Below are positions 21,590-32,702 of a stretch of DNA of 64,000 nt, piece after piece. The notes below the pieces were generated by a model. That model did no database searches. It saw only the letters and a program-made list of their open reading frames with translations, and was not told the origin of the DNA. This stretch comes from Doryteuthis pealeii (Eukaryota; Mollusca; Cephalopoda; Myopsida; Loliginidae), in assembly GCA_023376005.1 (NCBI GenBank), contig CM042179.1, forward strand, positions 22,177,906 through 22,241,905, read 5' to 3'. Each line of letters starts with the position of its first letter. The first letter of the stretch is position 1. The position numbers and the translations under genes are program-made.

Positions 21590-21728
21590 TTAATTTGTTA
21601 TAAAACGGGCAACGTTGGATATCCCCGCTAGTCTAAAATCGAGAATTTTTTTTTTTTTTTAGTTGTCGAGCAAGAGTTGTTTCCCTTGAGCAACAAGAAA
21701 CTTCATTTCGTTACGATCGCATTGACAG
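21590..21728 (+). promoter_or_regulatory. Candidate VKOR promoter and 5' noncoding exon
   Basis: A short CpG-containing patch in AT-rich DNA (ACGGGCAACGTTGG, CGTTACGATCGC) ends in GACAG followed by GTAAAT at 21729, a good splice donor. The VKOR start codon lies just 2 bp after a spliced acceptor at 25742, so an upstream noncoding exon is required, and this patch is the most exon-like candidate upstream. It is inference only; other positions are possible. Confidence 0.35.
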
Positions 21729-23810
21729 GTAAATGTTTTAAAGTATAAGTTATAATTAATTTTTCCTAATTTTTTTAATATTCATTTAAATTCGGAGAAT
21801 ATTTACTTTGTGTTTTGTTTACGGCAATATTCTTACAAGTTTGATGTTTAGTTGTTTGATATTTACTTGTCAGCGCATTGTGATTTCAACATAAACATTT
21901 AGGTTTTTACTTTTTTTTTGTCTTTTACACGATGTTTTCATATTTAAAATATATTTTCTTGGGAAAGAAAAAAAAAAAAAAAGCAAAGATATTAACTAAG
22001 AATAAATAACTGGGAAAAAAATTAAAAAATAAACTTAAAAAAATGATGCTGTTATTTTTTTATTCTCAAAAAACATTGCCAGCATCAAGAATTTCATTAT
22101 TATTTTTGCGTCGTAGCTGGATTTTTCTTGTTTTGTTTTGTTTTTCTAATGTTTTTTGTTGGGGTAAGAATAAAATTTGAATCTTAATAAGTTTTGAAAC
22201 TTAGAATTTACTTTTTGCTTCTGAATATTTATATTTTCTTAAAACTTTAAAAGGAATTATTTTTCTTTTGAGGTCAGTACTTTTAAAAATAGAAAAAGAT
22301 TAAAAATCACCAAAAAAATGTATGTGATTTTATAATAAACTAGACACCCCCCTCCCCAAGAAAAAGAAGAAAAAAAGAGAAATTAATATATATCCTATTA
22401 CTACTGTTATTCAAATTCATAACATTACATGGAAATAATCATTTATAAATAAATAAGCTTCATACTGACATTTTTCTTTTGTTAGAGAAATAATCAGAAA
22501 ATATTATTTTTATATTTCTTAATTAAAACTGTTGTGTTCCGCTTTGTTTTGTGTAACCTACGCATCTCTTAAGTTTCGTGATCAATGACAACAATTGACA
22601 CTTTTGTATTTTACTTTCAAACAATTGTTTTTTGTTTGTTTTTTTGTTGTTTTTATTTTGTAGTTGTTTTTAATGTTTTTACGCTTGAAGCAATCAACAT
22701 TCAACAGGTGTTTTCTGTAGGTTTAATATTTTTGCTACTATTTAGAACAACCTTCTGTCGTTTTCAATTAATTTGAATCATTCAGGGTTTTTTTTTGGGG
22801 GGGGGGGGCTTTACTTTAAATAAGGTATTTTTTTTAAATTATTATTTTTTATCATCATCATTATTATTTTTTATCAATTTTTTTTTCATTCAATCAATTG
22901 GGTACCGGTTTAAACAGATGGTAATCTTCAGGCAAGCGTAAAGTCTTTTAAAACTATTTTTTCACACATTAATTGATGGAAATGAAGAAATATTACAATT
23001 GTTAATTGGATTTTAAAAACCTAATGCTAGTTTGCTGGTATGTACAAACACACGCACCTGCCTAGGCACCGGTTCCCCCCCCCAAAAAAAAAAAAAAAAT
23101 CGGCTAATTATCGGATTTTAATATTTAAAAAAAAATATTTCAATCAATAAAACAAACAAAAAATCAATTTTTCTTTAAATTTTTGAAGACATTTGATTCC
23201 TTTAATAAAAGTTAAGTAAATTATTTTTTTAAACATGTTTTTAAAATAATTCCATGGTGAATTATATTTCTTTTTTTTATAACGGTTTGTCTATTTTGTT
23301 CATACGGATGCTTTATTTTTGAAGTTCACAAAACGGTAAAATAAAGTACAATATTCCTCTTTTAGGCATTTTTCTTTCTTTTTTTACAACAGACCATATT
23401 GCTGTTTTCTCTCAACAGAACTTTATTTAAGAATATGAACTTGTTTTCCAACCAGACATTCAACTTTTTTAAAGTAGGTAATATTCTATTAAGATAATGC
23501 TGGATCACATCATTGGTGACCAGGGAAAAGTTATAATTGATAGGCTGGGAGATCTCCACCATATTTATCAAGTCTGGCACCTTCAGATCACCATTTATTG
23601 CAGTTTTTGCAGAATTCTCAAAAGTTAATTCCCAAGATGATTGTAAAAGTCATACAGGGGAACGCTTTGTTGGGAAATATAAGTTATTGGAAACTGAAAT
23701 TGCCTGCAAGATGACAACAGAAGATAGTGGAACAAAAACAGTAAATAGGTTGTTTAATAAAGTTAATATAAAAAAAAAAATTGTCTTATTTATTACCTAT
23801 GATGCCAATG

Positions 23811-24157
23811 AAATTTTGGCTGAACTTACACAAAGGTGTCAAAATTAGGGTGACCCAGAAAAACAGAACTCACAAATTTTGTAATAAAACTGTTAGTTTT
23901 AATTATGGGGGTCTAGGGTTGGGGTTAGTTTAATGGGAAAATGAATAAATAATTTGGGTTCTGTTTTTTCTGGGTTACCCTGTATACCGGTGACCCAGAA
24001 AAAAAAACCCACAAATTTTGTACTAAAACTTAATTTTAACTAGGTGGTTTAGGGTTGGGGTTTAAGGTTAGTTTAATGGGAAAATAAATAATTTGGGTTC
24101 TGTTTTTTCTGGGCCACCTAAATTTTGACACATTTGTGTAAGTTCAGCCGAAATTTT
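23811..24157. mobile_element. Composite inverted-repeat element with two inner IR modules
   Basis: Outer arms of about 50 bp (AAATTTTGGCTGAACTTACA at the left; TGTAAGTTCAGCCGAAATTT at the right) enclose two tandem modules of about 130 bp (23849-23980 and 23988-24118). Each module is bounded by inverted GTGACCCAGAAAAA / TTTTTTCTGGG and holds TTAGGGTTGGGGTT-like sequence. The modules are about 85% alike by eye. No coding capacity. Confidence 0.75.
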
Positions 24158-24369
24158 TTAACCACTGAATATATAAAAATTATCTGTCAGTTTTATAAAA
24201 AGTTTTCTGCACACAATAGGGAATATTTAATTTAATCTATTTATTTTGAAGCAGCCATTTTACTTTTGAAAGAGTTTACAAGTTTTTATGTTTATTTTTT
24301 GTCTTTAAGACAAATTAAACTTTTGATATGCAAATTTGTGTGTGTGTGTAATCATAAATGGGAATGGTA

Positions 24370-24475
24370 AATAAACCAACACAAATCAATCAATTCAATT
24401 CTTGAGCAAATATTAAATTTTTCCCATGAATTGAATTGACTGCTTTGTGTTGGTTTATCTATTTTTCCCATTTAT
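24370..24475. repeat. Imperfect inverted repeat
   Basis: AATAAACCAACACAAATCAATCAATTC near 24371 is mirrored by GAATTGACTGCTTTGTGTTGGTTTAT near 24433. This may be a small foldback element. Confidence 0.5.
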
Positions 24476-24626
24476 ATTTTCACACTTAGTTGGATTTTTT
24501 TCAAACTGTTTCTTCATGAATGCTCACACACATACATGTATGTGTATGTTGAAAAAATAATTGTAATAAAAACATACATACTTTAGTTAGGATGAAATTT
24601 ATTGCTGTTATTGCATCCTAACCAAA

Positions 24627-24627
<1 letters not shown>

Positions 24628-24664
<37 letters not shown>

Positions 24665-24748
24665 CTTCCAATCATTTTTTCAACATATCTGTTGGATTCA
24701 TTTATATTTCTCTCTCTCACACACACATATACATATATATATATATAT
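24628..24748. repeat. (TA)n and (CA)/(TA) microsatellites
   Basis: A pure TA run at 24628-24662, and a CACACATATACATATATA tract at 24719-24748. Confidence 0.88.
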
Positions 24749-24806
24749 GAGGTTAAGTAAACAAACAAATGTGTTTATTTTTTTATATAGCTTTAAGCCG
24801 ACAATC

Positions 24807-25033
24807 TTTGGAGGATATGTGCTTAATTGAAGTCATACCTAATTTTGAAATGTAATTAGTTAATAATTAATGAATTTAGGCGGGCATATATGTTCAAATG
24901 TAAGGCTTTTTGACATTTTCTCGATTTGTTTAAGCCTTACATTTGAACATATATGCCCGCCTAAATTCATTAATTATTAACTAATTAATTTTCAAAATTA
25001 GGTATGACTTCAATTAAGCACATATCCTCCAAA
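24807..25033. mobile_element. Nearly perfect palindromic (foldback) element
   Basis: Arms of about 101 bp (24807-24907 and 24933-25033) are complementary almost throughout, with about 4 differences by eye, around a 25-bp loop. Blocks include TTTGGAGGATATGTGCTTAA and AGGCGGGCATATATGTTCAA with complements. No coding capacity. The high arm identity points to recent origin or arm conversion. Confidence 0.85.
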
Positions 25034-25420
25034 ATATATATATTTCAGTGTGGCTAGACTTTGTAAGCTGATTCAAGCTGTAATTGAAATTCAAGCAATT
25101 TTTCATCAATCAGAGCCTTTAACCACCAGGCTATCAGCACACCTACTAGTGGAAGAGAATTTTTACTGATAAATACATACACATGGAGAGACAGGAAGGT
25201 AAATGATATCAAATATTTCCATGATAAGATTCAACAAGAGTAGAGAACTCAAATGTACATATAAAAACATTTTGCTTACATACATATAAATATATGTATA
25301 TATGCATATGGAGTAGAATATAAATATATAAATGAAAACTTTAGTTTATTAGATATAAAGTTATTTCAGCCCTTTATGGCTTTTTTAGTATAGATAAGAG
25401 TGACAGATTGGGTTGGTTTA

Positions 25421-25423
<3 letters not shown>

Positions 25424-25452
<29 letters not shown>
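25424..25452. repeat. (TA)n microsatellite
   Basis: A pure TA run within the intron. Confidence 0.9.
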
Positions 25453-25453
<1 letters not shown>

Positions 25454-25744
25454 CCTTAGTTTATCAGATAAGAACAAAATATATTTTCCTGTTTAAAAAA
25501 CTAGTAATTGTCACATTCTATCTTGCTGTAACTATTTAAGTGATTTAAGAAAATATGTTTTTAAAATATGATTCCTCAATAAATTAAATTAACTATGTGG
25601 ACTGAACACTCGTTTTACAAGAGTGCTTGTCTTTTTTAGATTTGCAGAATTTTCATTAGCAATTGATAATTATCATGATCGAAATAATTTCCTTGAATTT
25701 TAATTATCTTTTTAAAAGTAATTATATTTGTTTATTTTTCAGCC

Positions 25745-25932
25745 ATGAGTCTTCCAGAAGCAGACTATTTTTTCCTGTCCAACTCGGCTGACAGAGTATG
25801 TTTGTGCATCTTTGGGATAATTTTATCACTTTATGCACTTTACGTTGAAGTCAGAAAGGAACATGATTCATCTTTTAGAGCAGCCTGTGACTTAGGAGAA
25901 AATATTAGTTGCTCCAAAGTGTTAACATCTAA
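25745..25932 (+). CDS. VKOR coding exon 1
   Basis: The acceptor TTATTTTTCAG ends at 25742 and ATG follows at 25745. Codes for residues 1-62 plus two bases of Lys63, with the first membrane segment and the C48/C56 loop cysteines. The donor is GTAAGT at 25933. The start is chosen because it is the first ATG in the exon and gives a family-typical N-terminus. Confidence 0.93.
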
Positions 25933-28900
25933 GTAAGTAAATATAGAAAAATAATCAAAATGTTTTCTTTTGAATCTTTTATAACAATTATCTAACTTTA
26001 AGAAATTCAGATTATTGTCCTCATGTTTATTGTTATCTGCACAATTTCAGTTGATATAACCCCCCCCCCCAGCCTTCTTTGGGTATTTCTTATCAAACTC
26101 AGTAACTCCCTCTTCAAACTTGGGAGCCTTCTCTTCAAACTTGGGAGCCTTCACAGAATTTGAAAAGTTGATACCCATTTTTGTGTGTTTATTCCAAATG
26201 ATACAACTTATCAAGCCTCACCTAAAAAAAATTGAAATATTAAGAAATTTGCTATATATTTTGAATACTAAATCTCTAAAGAGTTCAAATGTTTATTGCT
26301 TGATTATAATGTAGTCAGTTATTTATGTAAAATAAAATCTAAACCAATTTTTAGATTGATTGAGTGATTGTAACAGCATGTCAATGAGTATAGGGTTATT
26401 TTATGACACTGGGCTATTATATTACATTCATTGTACATTCATATTTATATTTTTGTGTAACTGTTTCTTAAGAGATTTGTTTTTTGCACCCAGTCCTATT
26501 GAATACAAAGATTTTTTAAACAAATCTATTTGACTGATAGAGAGGACCAATTCTTAGAGAAAAAATAATATAATAGTGACACATTTTTTCTATCTATTCA
26601 CATTACTAGAGTTGTAATTTGATTTGGTTTCTAGTTTTTGATAAGTGTCCCTCTTTGAAATAATGAAGATTATAAAATTGAATATTTAACTAAGAGATTA
26701 AAATTATATTATATATCTTTATTTCATTTTATATTTGTTACTAATACAGGTATGGACGTGGATTTGGCCTTGTTAGCGTCCTATTGGGAAACGAACATTT
26801 CATGAACGTACGAAATTGCAATCTTGGTATTTTGTTTTACAGCTTACAAATCATTGTTGGTATGTACTTTTTTTTAAAAATTTTAATTTTGTGCATATAT
26901 TTATTTTTTACAAGTCTATGCACTTGTCAACTGTTGTGGTCCCAAATGCAGTGTTCAGCCATTAGACTGAACTAGACACTTTATTTTGCAGTGTTCAGCC
27001 ATTAGACTGAACTAGACACTTTATTTTGCAGTGTTCAGCCATTAGACTGAACTAGACACTTTATTTTGCAGTGTTCAGCCATTAGACTGAACTAGACACT
27101 TTATTTTGCAGTGTTCAGCCATTGGACTGAACTAGACACTTTATTTTGCATTTCATACTCAACAAAGCTAATAAATAATTTTCTTTTAAGATTAATTCAA
27201 TATATTACAAGAAAAATGAATTTAGTAAAAATAGTAATCAAAGCCTCATCTAAATGTGATGGTAGCATAGAATGATGCACTCGCAACATAGCAGTCTTTA
27301 ATTTTTTATGCATTACTCCTAAATGCATTCAACCAGAAAGTTGGTATATAAAATACAAAATAATATAGTAATGATGGAAAATGTCCGCATTCCAAACGAC
27401 CTTTTGTATGGTGAATTAGTAAAAAGTTCCCAATCGGTAGATAGACCATGCTTACGCTTTAAAGATATCTGCAGAAGAGTCATTAGGATATTCTGGTAGA
27501 GCATTCGGCTAGAAACCGCAAGGTTCCTAGTTCGAAACCGGTCCTCGCCAACTCAGCGTATGAGTAGCACAGGGATCTGTGCAGTAAAGTGAGGAGCTGA
27601 TGGTAGGTGTGGCGCTCCACCTCAGATGCTAAACTAATCTCCTTGGTCTAGCGCTATTGAAAAGGGGATAGACTCCCTCGCTGATTGGTTGTTACTGACT
27701 TTAAGCCACCCTGATGACTTTACTTACTTACATTGATACAAACACATGGTAGGTAGATGCAGAAAATTGAACGGCCTGGCGCTTCAAATGTTAAACAAGG
27801 CATGAAGAGGAGTGAGGCAGAGAAGAAAGTAGCCTCGACAGTAGATAAAGTTTTTTTTGGGGGGGACACTACGCCGCCGTTCTTAGTGGACGGATATGTT
27901 CCAACAATATAGCAATGAAATATCAGTACATTTCATTTGGGAGTATGGAAGTTAACAAGTACCTAGTTTTAAAAAAAGGCGATACTCATGTGTGTGTTTT
28001 ACCTGGGATAATAAAAAATAATATCCTAAAGCAAACTTTATTAAATAAAAATTTATTCTTCAATTTTTGCAAGATTTTCTTTTTAAGCATGAACCTTTTT
28101 GAGTTGACCCAACATAGGGATTTTGGGTTCAGGAAAGAAGAAACATTAGGTTTAAGATTTCCAAAATTCCACCACCTGATAATGGCCTTGGTTGGTTGTT
28201 TTTTGGTTTTTTTTCGTTTTATTACATATCAACCCTTTTTAGGTCATTTAATGTTGGATCAAGTCATTTTGATAAACAAAGGTCATAGGTTGCTTATAGT
28301 ACCTGCTGTTGCTTAAGAGGTTACCTAATTAAGTATTGAACAGGCTCATGACAATGGATTTGTAGATGTAAGAATTATGATTATGGAATTCAATGCCTGG
28401 GTCAGGTGAATAAATCCTGGTTCATGAACACAAGTTAATTAAATAATAATCTTAGTTGACACACAATCCACTACCTCTTATAAGTAGAAATCAATTAAGG
28501 ATCTAACATGGATAGTGGAATGTGAACAGTGTGGATTGAATAAAGAGTTCAATTCAAAATTCTAAGAATATTGCATGAATATAATAGATATCTGTAGAAG
28601 GTTGGAGTGTAGAACAGCCAGGGCCAGTAAGTAAAGTCATCAGGGTGACACACAATCCACTACCTCTTATAAGTAGAAATCAATTAAGGATCTAACATGG
28701 ATAGTGGAATGTGAACAGTGTGGATTGAATAAAGAGTTCAATTCAAAATTCTAAGAATATTGCATGAATACAATAGATATCTGTAGAAGGCTAAAACAAC
28801 TTGGACCAGCGTTGTCCTTTAGGTGAACTAGGTACTCACCTAGGGCACCAACATCTAAAATCTAATTTTTTAAAATTCTTCTACACATTATATGATGTTA

Positions 28901-30051
28901 CCTATTTAAGTAAATAAAATATCAATTGATTGTATTAAGTTTTAATGTAAATATTTTTTTTAATGTGATTTGGTCAAAGTTGAAATTATTTTAATTCATA
29001 ATTGTCTCCATTAAGCTTTTTCTATTTATACTTAAGATGTCAATTTAATATATTGTTTGACCAATGACTGATCACAACTCAGAAAATATCTTATTTTAGA
29101 CTATATGCATATAATAATGTAATAATAGTAGGTCATAACTTGTCAGGGGCTGGAGCAAGCTAAATACTTATGATATTTATTAAAGATTATCCTAAAATAA
29201 AAATAAGTAAAAATTGTTTCATTTACATTTATGTCAAGGATTTATTGACTTAATGTAATAACAATAATTGATAATTTGCATGGATGAAGTAATAAAGCTA
29301 CAAGATGAAAATTATGTTATCAAAGGTATTTTGAGAGCTAGAAACAATGTAGTAATGAGTTACTGTACTTACATTAGCTTATTAAAACTTTAAGGGGGGC
29401 ATGCATCTAAAGGCTCGCCTAGGGCACCAAATCATCTTGCATTGGCCCTGACAACAACCATTGTGATTATAACTACCAAAATGTGAGGGCATTAGTTTTA
29501 ATAAATCACTTGTTGGAGATGTATGGTCTGATGGTTATTGTCATAGGAAATGTACTCAGCAGAGTTCAAAGTCTGTGCAAGGCTGTTTGCATTTCACATA
29601 GTGCTAATACCCTTCAGAATGGTATGCATCCAACTATTCTTCCTTCAGCTATGGGTAAATAGTAGGGCAGACTGGGTTATGCAACAAGTCTAGGAGCAGG
29701 AAAACTCTGAATTCAAAACTTTGCTTAAAAAAATGACCATTCCTTACATCATACTCGTGCATTGGGAGGGGGGGGGATAATAATTCTTCATCTCAGACAA
29801 ATTATTTTTTTATTCCATAATCATTGGCTTTAATTATGACTATCATTTCTTTTGCATTCTTTTCAGGCTTGTTTCCTGGTCCCATTCCTGTGTTCCTGCT
29901 TCTTCTGGCCTCAATTGTTTCTGTTATTGGTTCTTTGTATTTGGCTTTCATTTTGTTTGCTATTCTCAAAGACCTCTGCCTTGTATGTGTTGCTACATAT
30001 ATTGTTAATGGTGGACTTATGTACTTAAATTATGCTGCTTATACAACTTAA
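25745..30051 (+). CDS. Vitamin K epoxide reductase (VKORC1/VKORC1L1-like), 3 coding exons
   Basis: Joining 25745-25932, 26750-26859 and 29867-30051 gives an intact 160-aa ORF, near human VKORC1 (163 aa). VKORs are ER membrane enzymes that reduce vitamin K epoxide and quinone for gamma-glutamyl carboxylation or antioxidant use. Visible hallmarks: loop cysteines C48 and C56, the same 8-residue spacing as human C43/C51; the YGRGFGLV block after exon 1 (human WGRGFGLV); the active-site C137-L-V-C140, followed by the TY dipeptide of the warfarin-contact TYA motif; and four hydrophobic segments (about 18-36, 86-100, 107-133, 136-155). Introns are phase 2 and phase 1 with GT-AG ends. No breaks are seen. 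VKORC1 versus VKORC1L1 orthology cannot be decided here. Confidence 0.95.
26008..26239 (+). mobile_element. Palindromic retroposon P4 in VKOR intron
   Basis: A 232-bp insert flanked by TTAAGAAATT (25998-26007 and 26240-26249). The 5' end begins CAGATTATTGTCC, truncated relative to P1, and the 3' end is CAAGCCTCACC with an A-rich AATTGAAATA terminus, the complement of the P1/P2 left ends. Both target duplication and one-sided truncation indicate reverse-transcription-primed insertion. Confidence 0.75.
26750..26859 (+). CDS. VKOR coding exon 2
   Basis: The acceptor CTAATACAG ends at 26749 and the donor GTATGT starts at 26860. Completes Lys63, codes for residues 64-99 (YGRGFGLVSVLLG... FYSLQIIV) and gives the first base of Gly100. 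The length of 110 nt matches exon 2 of vertebrate VKORC1 as I recall it. Confidence 0.93.
26951..27150. repeat. Five near-identical 40-bp tandem repeats beside VKOR exon 2
   Basis: Exactly five 40-bp units (GTGTTCAGCCATTAGACTGA plus ACTAGACACTTTATTTTGCA) start 91 bp after exon 2. Only one substitution is visible (A to G at 27124 in the last unit). Each unit holds the short inverted repeat GTTCAG...CTGAAC. Confidence 0.97.
27370..27910 (+). mobile_element. LINE C-terminal tail T3, split by SINE-A
   Basis: The frame NVRIPNDLLYGELVKSS, then RPCLRFKDI (27385-27470), matches copy T1 at 5.2 kb. The LINE resumes after the SINE near 27760 (GGCCTGGCGCTTCAAATG) and ends with the family 3' sequence GGACACTACGCCGCC, TTCTTAGTGGACGG. 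Both parts lie in VKOR intron 2. Confidence 0.65.
27491..27730 (+). mobile_element. SINE-A copy 6 inside the LINE tail
   Basis: Head GGTAGAGCATTCGGCTAG, with B-box AGTTCGAAACCGG, full body, and a 3' end reading GATGACTTTACTTACTTAC. Confidence 0.85.
28457..28790. repeat. 145-bp direct duplication in VKOR intron 2
   Basis: GACACACAATCCACTACCTC through ATCTGTAGAAGG occurs at 28457-28601 and 28646-28790, offset 189 bp, with about one or two differences. The 44-bp spacer contains GTAAAGTCATCAGGGTG, like a SINE-A end. Confidence 0.88.
29515..29788 (+). mobile_element. SINE-B copy 3 in VKOR intron 2
   Basis: Head GGTCTGATGGTTATTGTCAT, B-box-like AGTTCAAAGTC, body with TAGTAGGGCAGACTGGG and GTCTAGGAG, and tail CTCGTGCATTGGGAGGGG. 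More diverged than the other copies. Confidence 0.7.
29867..30051 (+). CDS. VKOR coding exon 3
   Basis: The acceptor CATTCTTTTCAG ends at 29866. Codes for the rest of Gly100 to Thr160, with the third and fourth membrane segments and the catalytic C137-L-V-C140. The stop TAA is at 30049-30051. The short C-terminus (YAAYTT) lacks the Lys/Arg-rich ER-retention-like end of human VKORC1. Confidence 0.94.
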
Positions 30052-30400
30052 TCATCTTTTACAAATCAATCTTAAATTTCTTTAAAGCAAATGTTTAAGA
30101 ATTTGCTTTAAAGAAATTTTAGTTTTTAACTTTGGTTTTAATTGATTCCCTACAAATTTTTATTTTATGCAAGTTTCATTTTTTTTACACTTAAAAAAAT
30201 GTGCCTTTCATTCTTTTACCTTATACATCCCTCACCAGATTTTTATTTAAATTTTTTTTTTTTTTTTTTTTTACAATCCAAGTTTTTGATTTTATTATTT
30301 CTCCATCCCAATTTTATTTTGTTTTCTCTTTTTATTTTGATTATCTTTCTTGTACACACGAACTTAACAAATAAAATAAAATAAAAAATATTATAAATAA
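30052..30400 (+). other. VKOR 3' UTR with perfect hairpin
   Basis: A perfect 19-bp stem (30074-30092 and 30101-30119; AAATTTCTTTAAAGCAAAT) with an 8-nt loop lies 22 nt past the stop. A T-rich stretch and overlapping AATAAA signals near 30369-30385 give a plausible poly(A) site. Confidence 0.55.
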
Positions 30401-30610
30401 TAACTGATAACTACCATGAACATTGTCCTTCACTTGCAAACATACACATTACACATATATATTTTTTTAAAAAGAAAAAAGAAAATGACTCTTCAGGAAA
30501 AAAGGAAAGAAAACCGAATGAGTCACAATTGTGACTTAGTTGGTAAAAAGAAAAATGAGTTGCAAAACAACAAATATTGAAAAAGTGCTCAATATGTATA
30601 TAGAAGTTTA

Positions 30611-30677
<67 letters not shown>

Positions 30678-31344
30678 ACAAAACCTAAATGATCATTAAC
30701 CCTTAAAATGCCGATATATTTTCAGATTCTTACTATAGCAGTAGTATTCTCAAGTTACCAAAAGGATACTTTGCCATTATTGCTGAAAAGTATATATGGT
30801 GTTTTAAGCTCTAATGTTAAATAGTCTATATTAAATGACATAAGAATTGTTTGATTTAAATACTTCTTTTCTTTTTCTCAGTTTCATCTTTCTTGTTTCT
30901 TCACACTGCTAAGTAGCAGATTACATTTTATGCATTTAAGACTTTATTTTTATTAATTATTCTTTCATTTAATTCATAGATTTTGACATAACAATTATAC
31001 CATAACTGATCTGAAATAGAATTAAACAATACAGATTTACTTAAATATCAATGGCTATAAAATTAAGTAAATAATTACTAATTTTTAAAATAGTTTTGTA
31101 AGTAAAATAAACTAAATGATTAATGTAGGACATTTTATAAAAATTAATTCAGTTAAAATGTTATATATAAAACTATTGTTTGCAAAACTTGTTTGTCTCA
31201 TTCTTTTTGCAGTGTTTCTTCTTAACATTTATGTTCAATTCTATATAGGAAATGTAATCATAATTTTAGTTGACATAGAAATCCTTTACAATTCTTAAAA
31301 GTAAAAATCAATTAAGTACATAATAATGATGTAATGATAATGAA
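30401..31344. other. AT-rich intergenic stretch with (TA)n
   Basis: A long TA run at 30619-30675 and otherwise plain AT-rich DNA. No gene or recognised element is seen. Confidence 0.45.
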
Positions 31345-31760
31345 ATTATTGTTTACTGTGCTCAAGTGCACTATAACTCATCAATGATGCCTGTATAGTA
31401 CATAGAATAATGTACAAACATCAGGAAAATGAACTGTGTATAGTCATGATAGATGTGTGTGTGTGTGTGTGTGTGGTGTGTGTGAGTGCATATGTATGGA
31501 ATGGGGATATTATGTATAGTGTTGGCAAATTACAGGAAGTATGGAGTTTTTGAAGGATGCAATATCTCAGTAGCTAATAATTGATGCAGTTAGTTTGTTC
31601 CATTCTTCAATAACTCTAAGCATGAAAAAATTTTTCTGGAAGTCATGGGAACTGTGCTGTTTTCTGACTTTGTAGACATGACTGTGTGTTAGACAAATGG
31701 GAAGTCTATTTTACCTGTTCTTCAGGCTAATATCACATTCTTGTTAGTTTTAGCCAAATC
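31345..31760 (-). mobile_element. CR1/L2-like LINE C-terminal and 3' end, - strand
   Basis: The minus strand reads SSHDFQKNFFMLRVIEEWNK, then LTAS, a typical C-terminal motif of CR1/L2/Jockey-type LINE reverse transcriptases (RVIEEWNKLP-like), followed by SFKNSILPVI. The 3' end carries TGCACTTGAGCACAGTAAAC. A GT microsatellite (31450-31475) sits in its 3' region. Confidence 0.7.
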
Positions 31761-32002
31761 GTAAAATAATTCAAAGGAAAAATATTAATATTTTCATGAA
31801 TCTTTGATACCTGTATATCATCTACTAGATGGAACCACCCACCATTGCCTACTTGAGGAATTTCAAATAATTATCAAGTAATGTTAAAAACCAACAAAGA
31901 TGAAAATATGAGTCTAAACAATTTAATAATGACTCGTGTTAAAATTACAGATGATATTGGATTTTATCTAAGGCTAAATAATTTAAGTAGTGTGTGGTAT
32001 AC

Positions 32003-32180
32003 AGCCCTCGCCAACTCAGCATAGGGATCTGTGTGGTAAAGTGAGAAGCTGATGATGGGTGTAGCGCTCCACCTCAGGTGCTAAAAACAATCTCCCTGGT
32101 CTAATGCTAGTGAAAAGGTGATAGACTCCCTCTCTGTCCTATTGATACTGACAATAAGCCAACTCTGCAAACTTTACTAA
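32003..32180 (+). mobile_element. SINE-A copy 7, head missing
   Basis: Starts at CAGCCCTCGCCAACTCAGC, lacks the tRNA boxes, and ends GCAAACTTTACTAA followed by a (TA)n run at 32182-32202. Confidence 0.8.
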
Positions 32181-32300
32181 TATATATATATATATATATA
32201 TAATAAATACAAAGGAAAAAAAATGATTTTCCTCACTATTATCTCTATATTCAACAAGAGAAAATTGAATTCTTATACATTGATCACATTATGTACTTAA

Positions 32301-32547
32301 GGGCCGGCTTAGCTCAGTTAGTAGAGCATCAGCCTAGGAACCACAAGGTTCCAGGTTCAATACCGGCCCTCACCAACTCAGCGTATGAGTAACACAGTGA
32401 TCTGTGTGGTAAAGTAAGAAGCTGATGGTAGGTGTGGCGCTCCACCTCAGACACAGAAACAATTTCCTATGTCTAGCACTAGTGAAAAGAGGATAGACTA
32501 CCTCACTGAATGGCTGATACCTGACTTTAGGCCATCCCGACGACTTC
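32301..32547 (+). mobile_element. SINE-A copy 8, full length with 10-bp target duplication
   Basis: Begins GGGCCGGCTTAGCTCAGTTA, B-box GGTTCAATACC, ends CCCGACGACTTC. Flanked by ATGTACTTAA at 32291-32300 and 32548-32557. This is the cleanest reference copy of the family: 247 bp, no poly(A) tail. Confidence 0.92.
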
Positions 32548-32702
32548 ATGTACTTAAAAACCCCAAAACTTTTTTTTATTAATTCCAAATTATCAATCAA
32601 ACTTTGTCAAAATCTCTGTATAAGAATTTCTTTATAATTGTTAAAGAACACAATGTTAAGTAACTAAGTCAAATTAGTTATGTATACATAAGTTAAATAA
32701 AT

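Larger units (their letters stand above)
21729..25742 (+). other. Presumed first VKOR intron, repeat-bearing
   Basis: AT-rich, with poly-T and poly-A runs and a poly-G at 22797-22808. Notable contents are the composite inverted repeat at 23811-24157, an almost perfect palindrome at 24807-25033, and (TA)n tracts. A 72-codon minus frame and a 103-codon plus frame near 23.4-23.8 kb show no family resemblance. Confidence 0.45.

Noticed and set aside
23362..23848. Frames of 72 (minus) and 103 (plus) codons in VKOR intron 1
   Set aside because: They overlap each other, and the second runs into the arm of the composite inverted repeat. No recognisable domain.
27915..28316. 133-codon frame in VKOR intron 2
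   Set aside because: Low-complexity Phe/Leu/Lys composition from AT-rich DNA; no family resemblance, and it lies between identified exons.
32301..32370. tRNA gene (A-box and B-box intact)
   Set aside because: The same head is fused to a conserved 180-bp body in at least 14 places, and this copy has a target duplication. It is a SINE head, not a tRNA gene.
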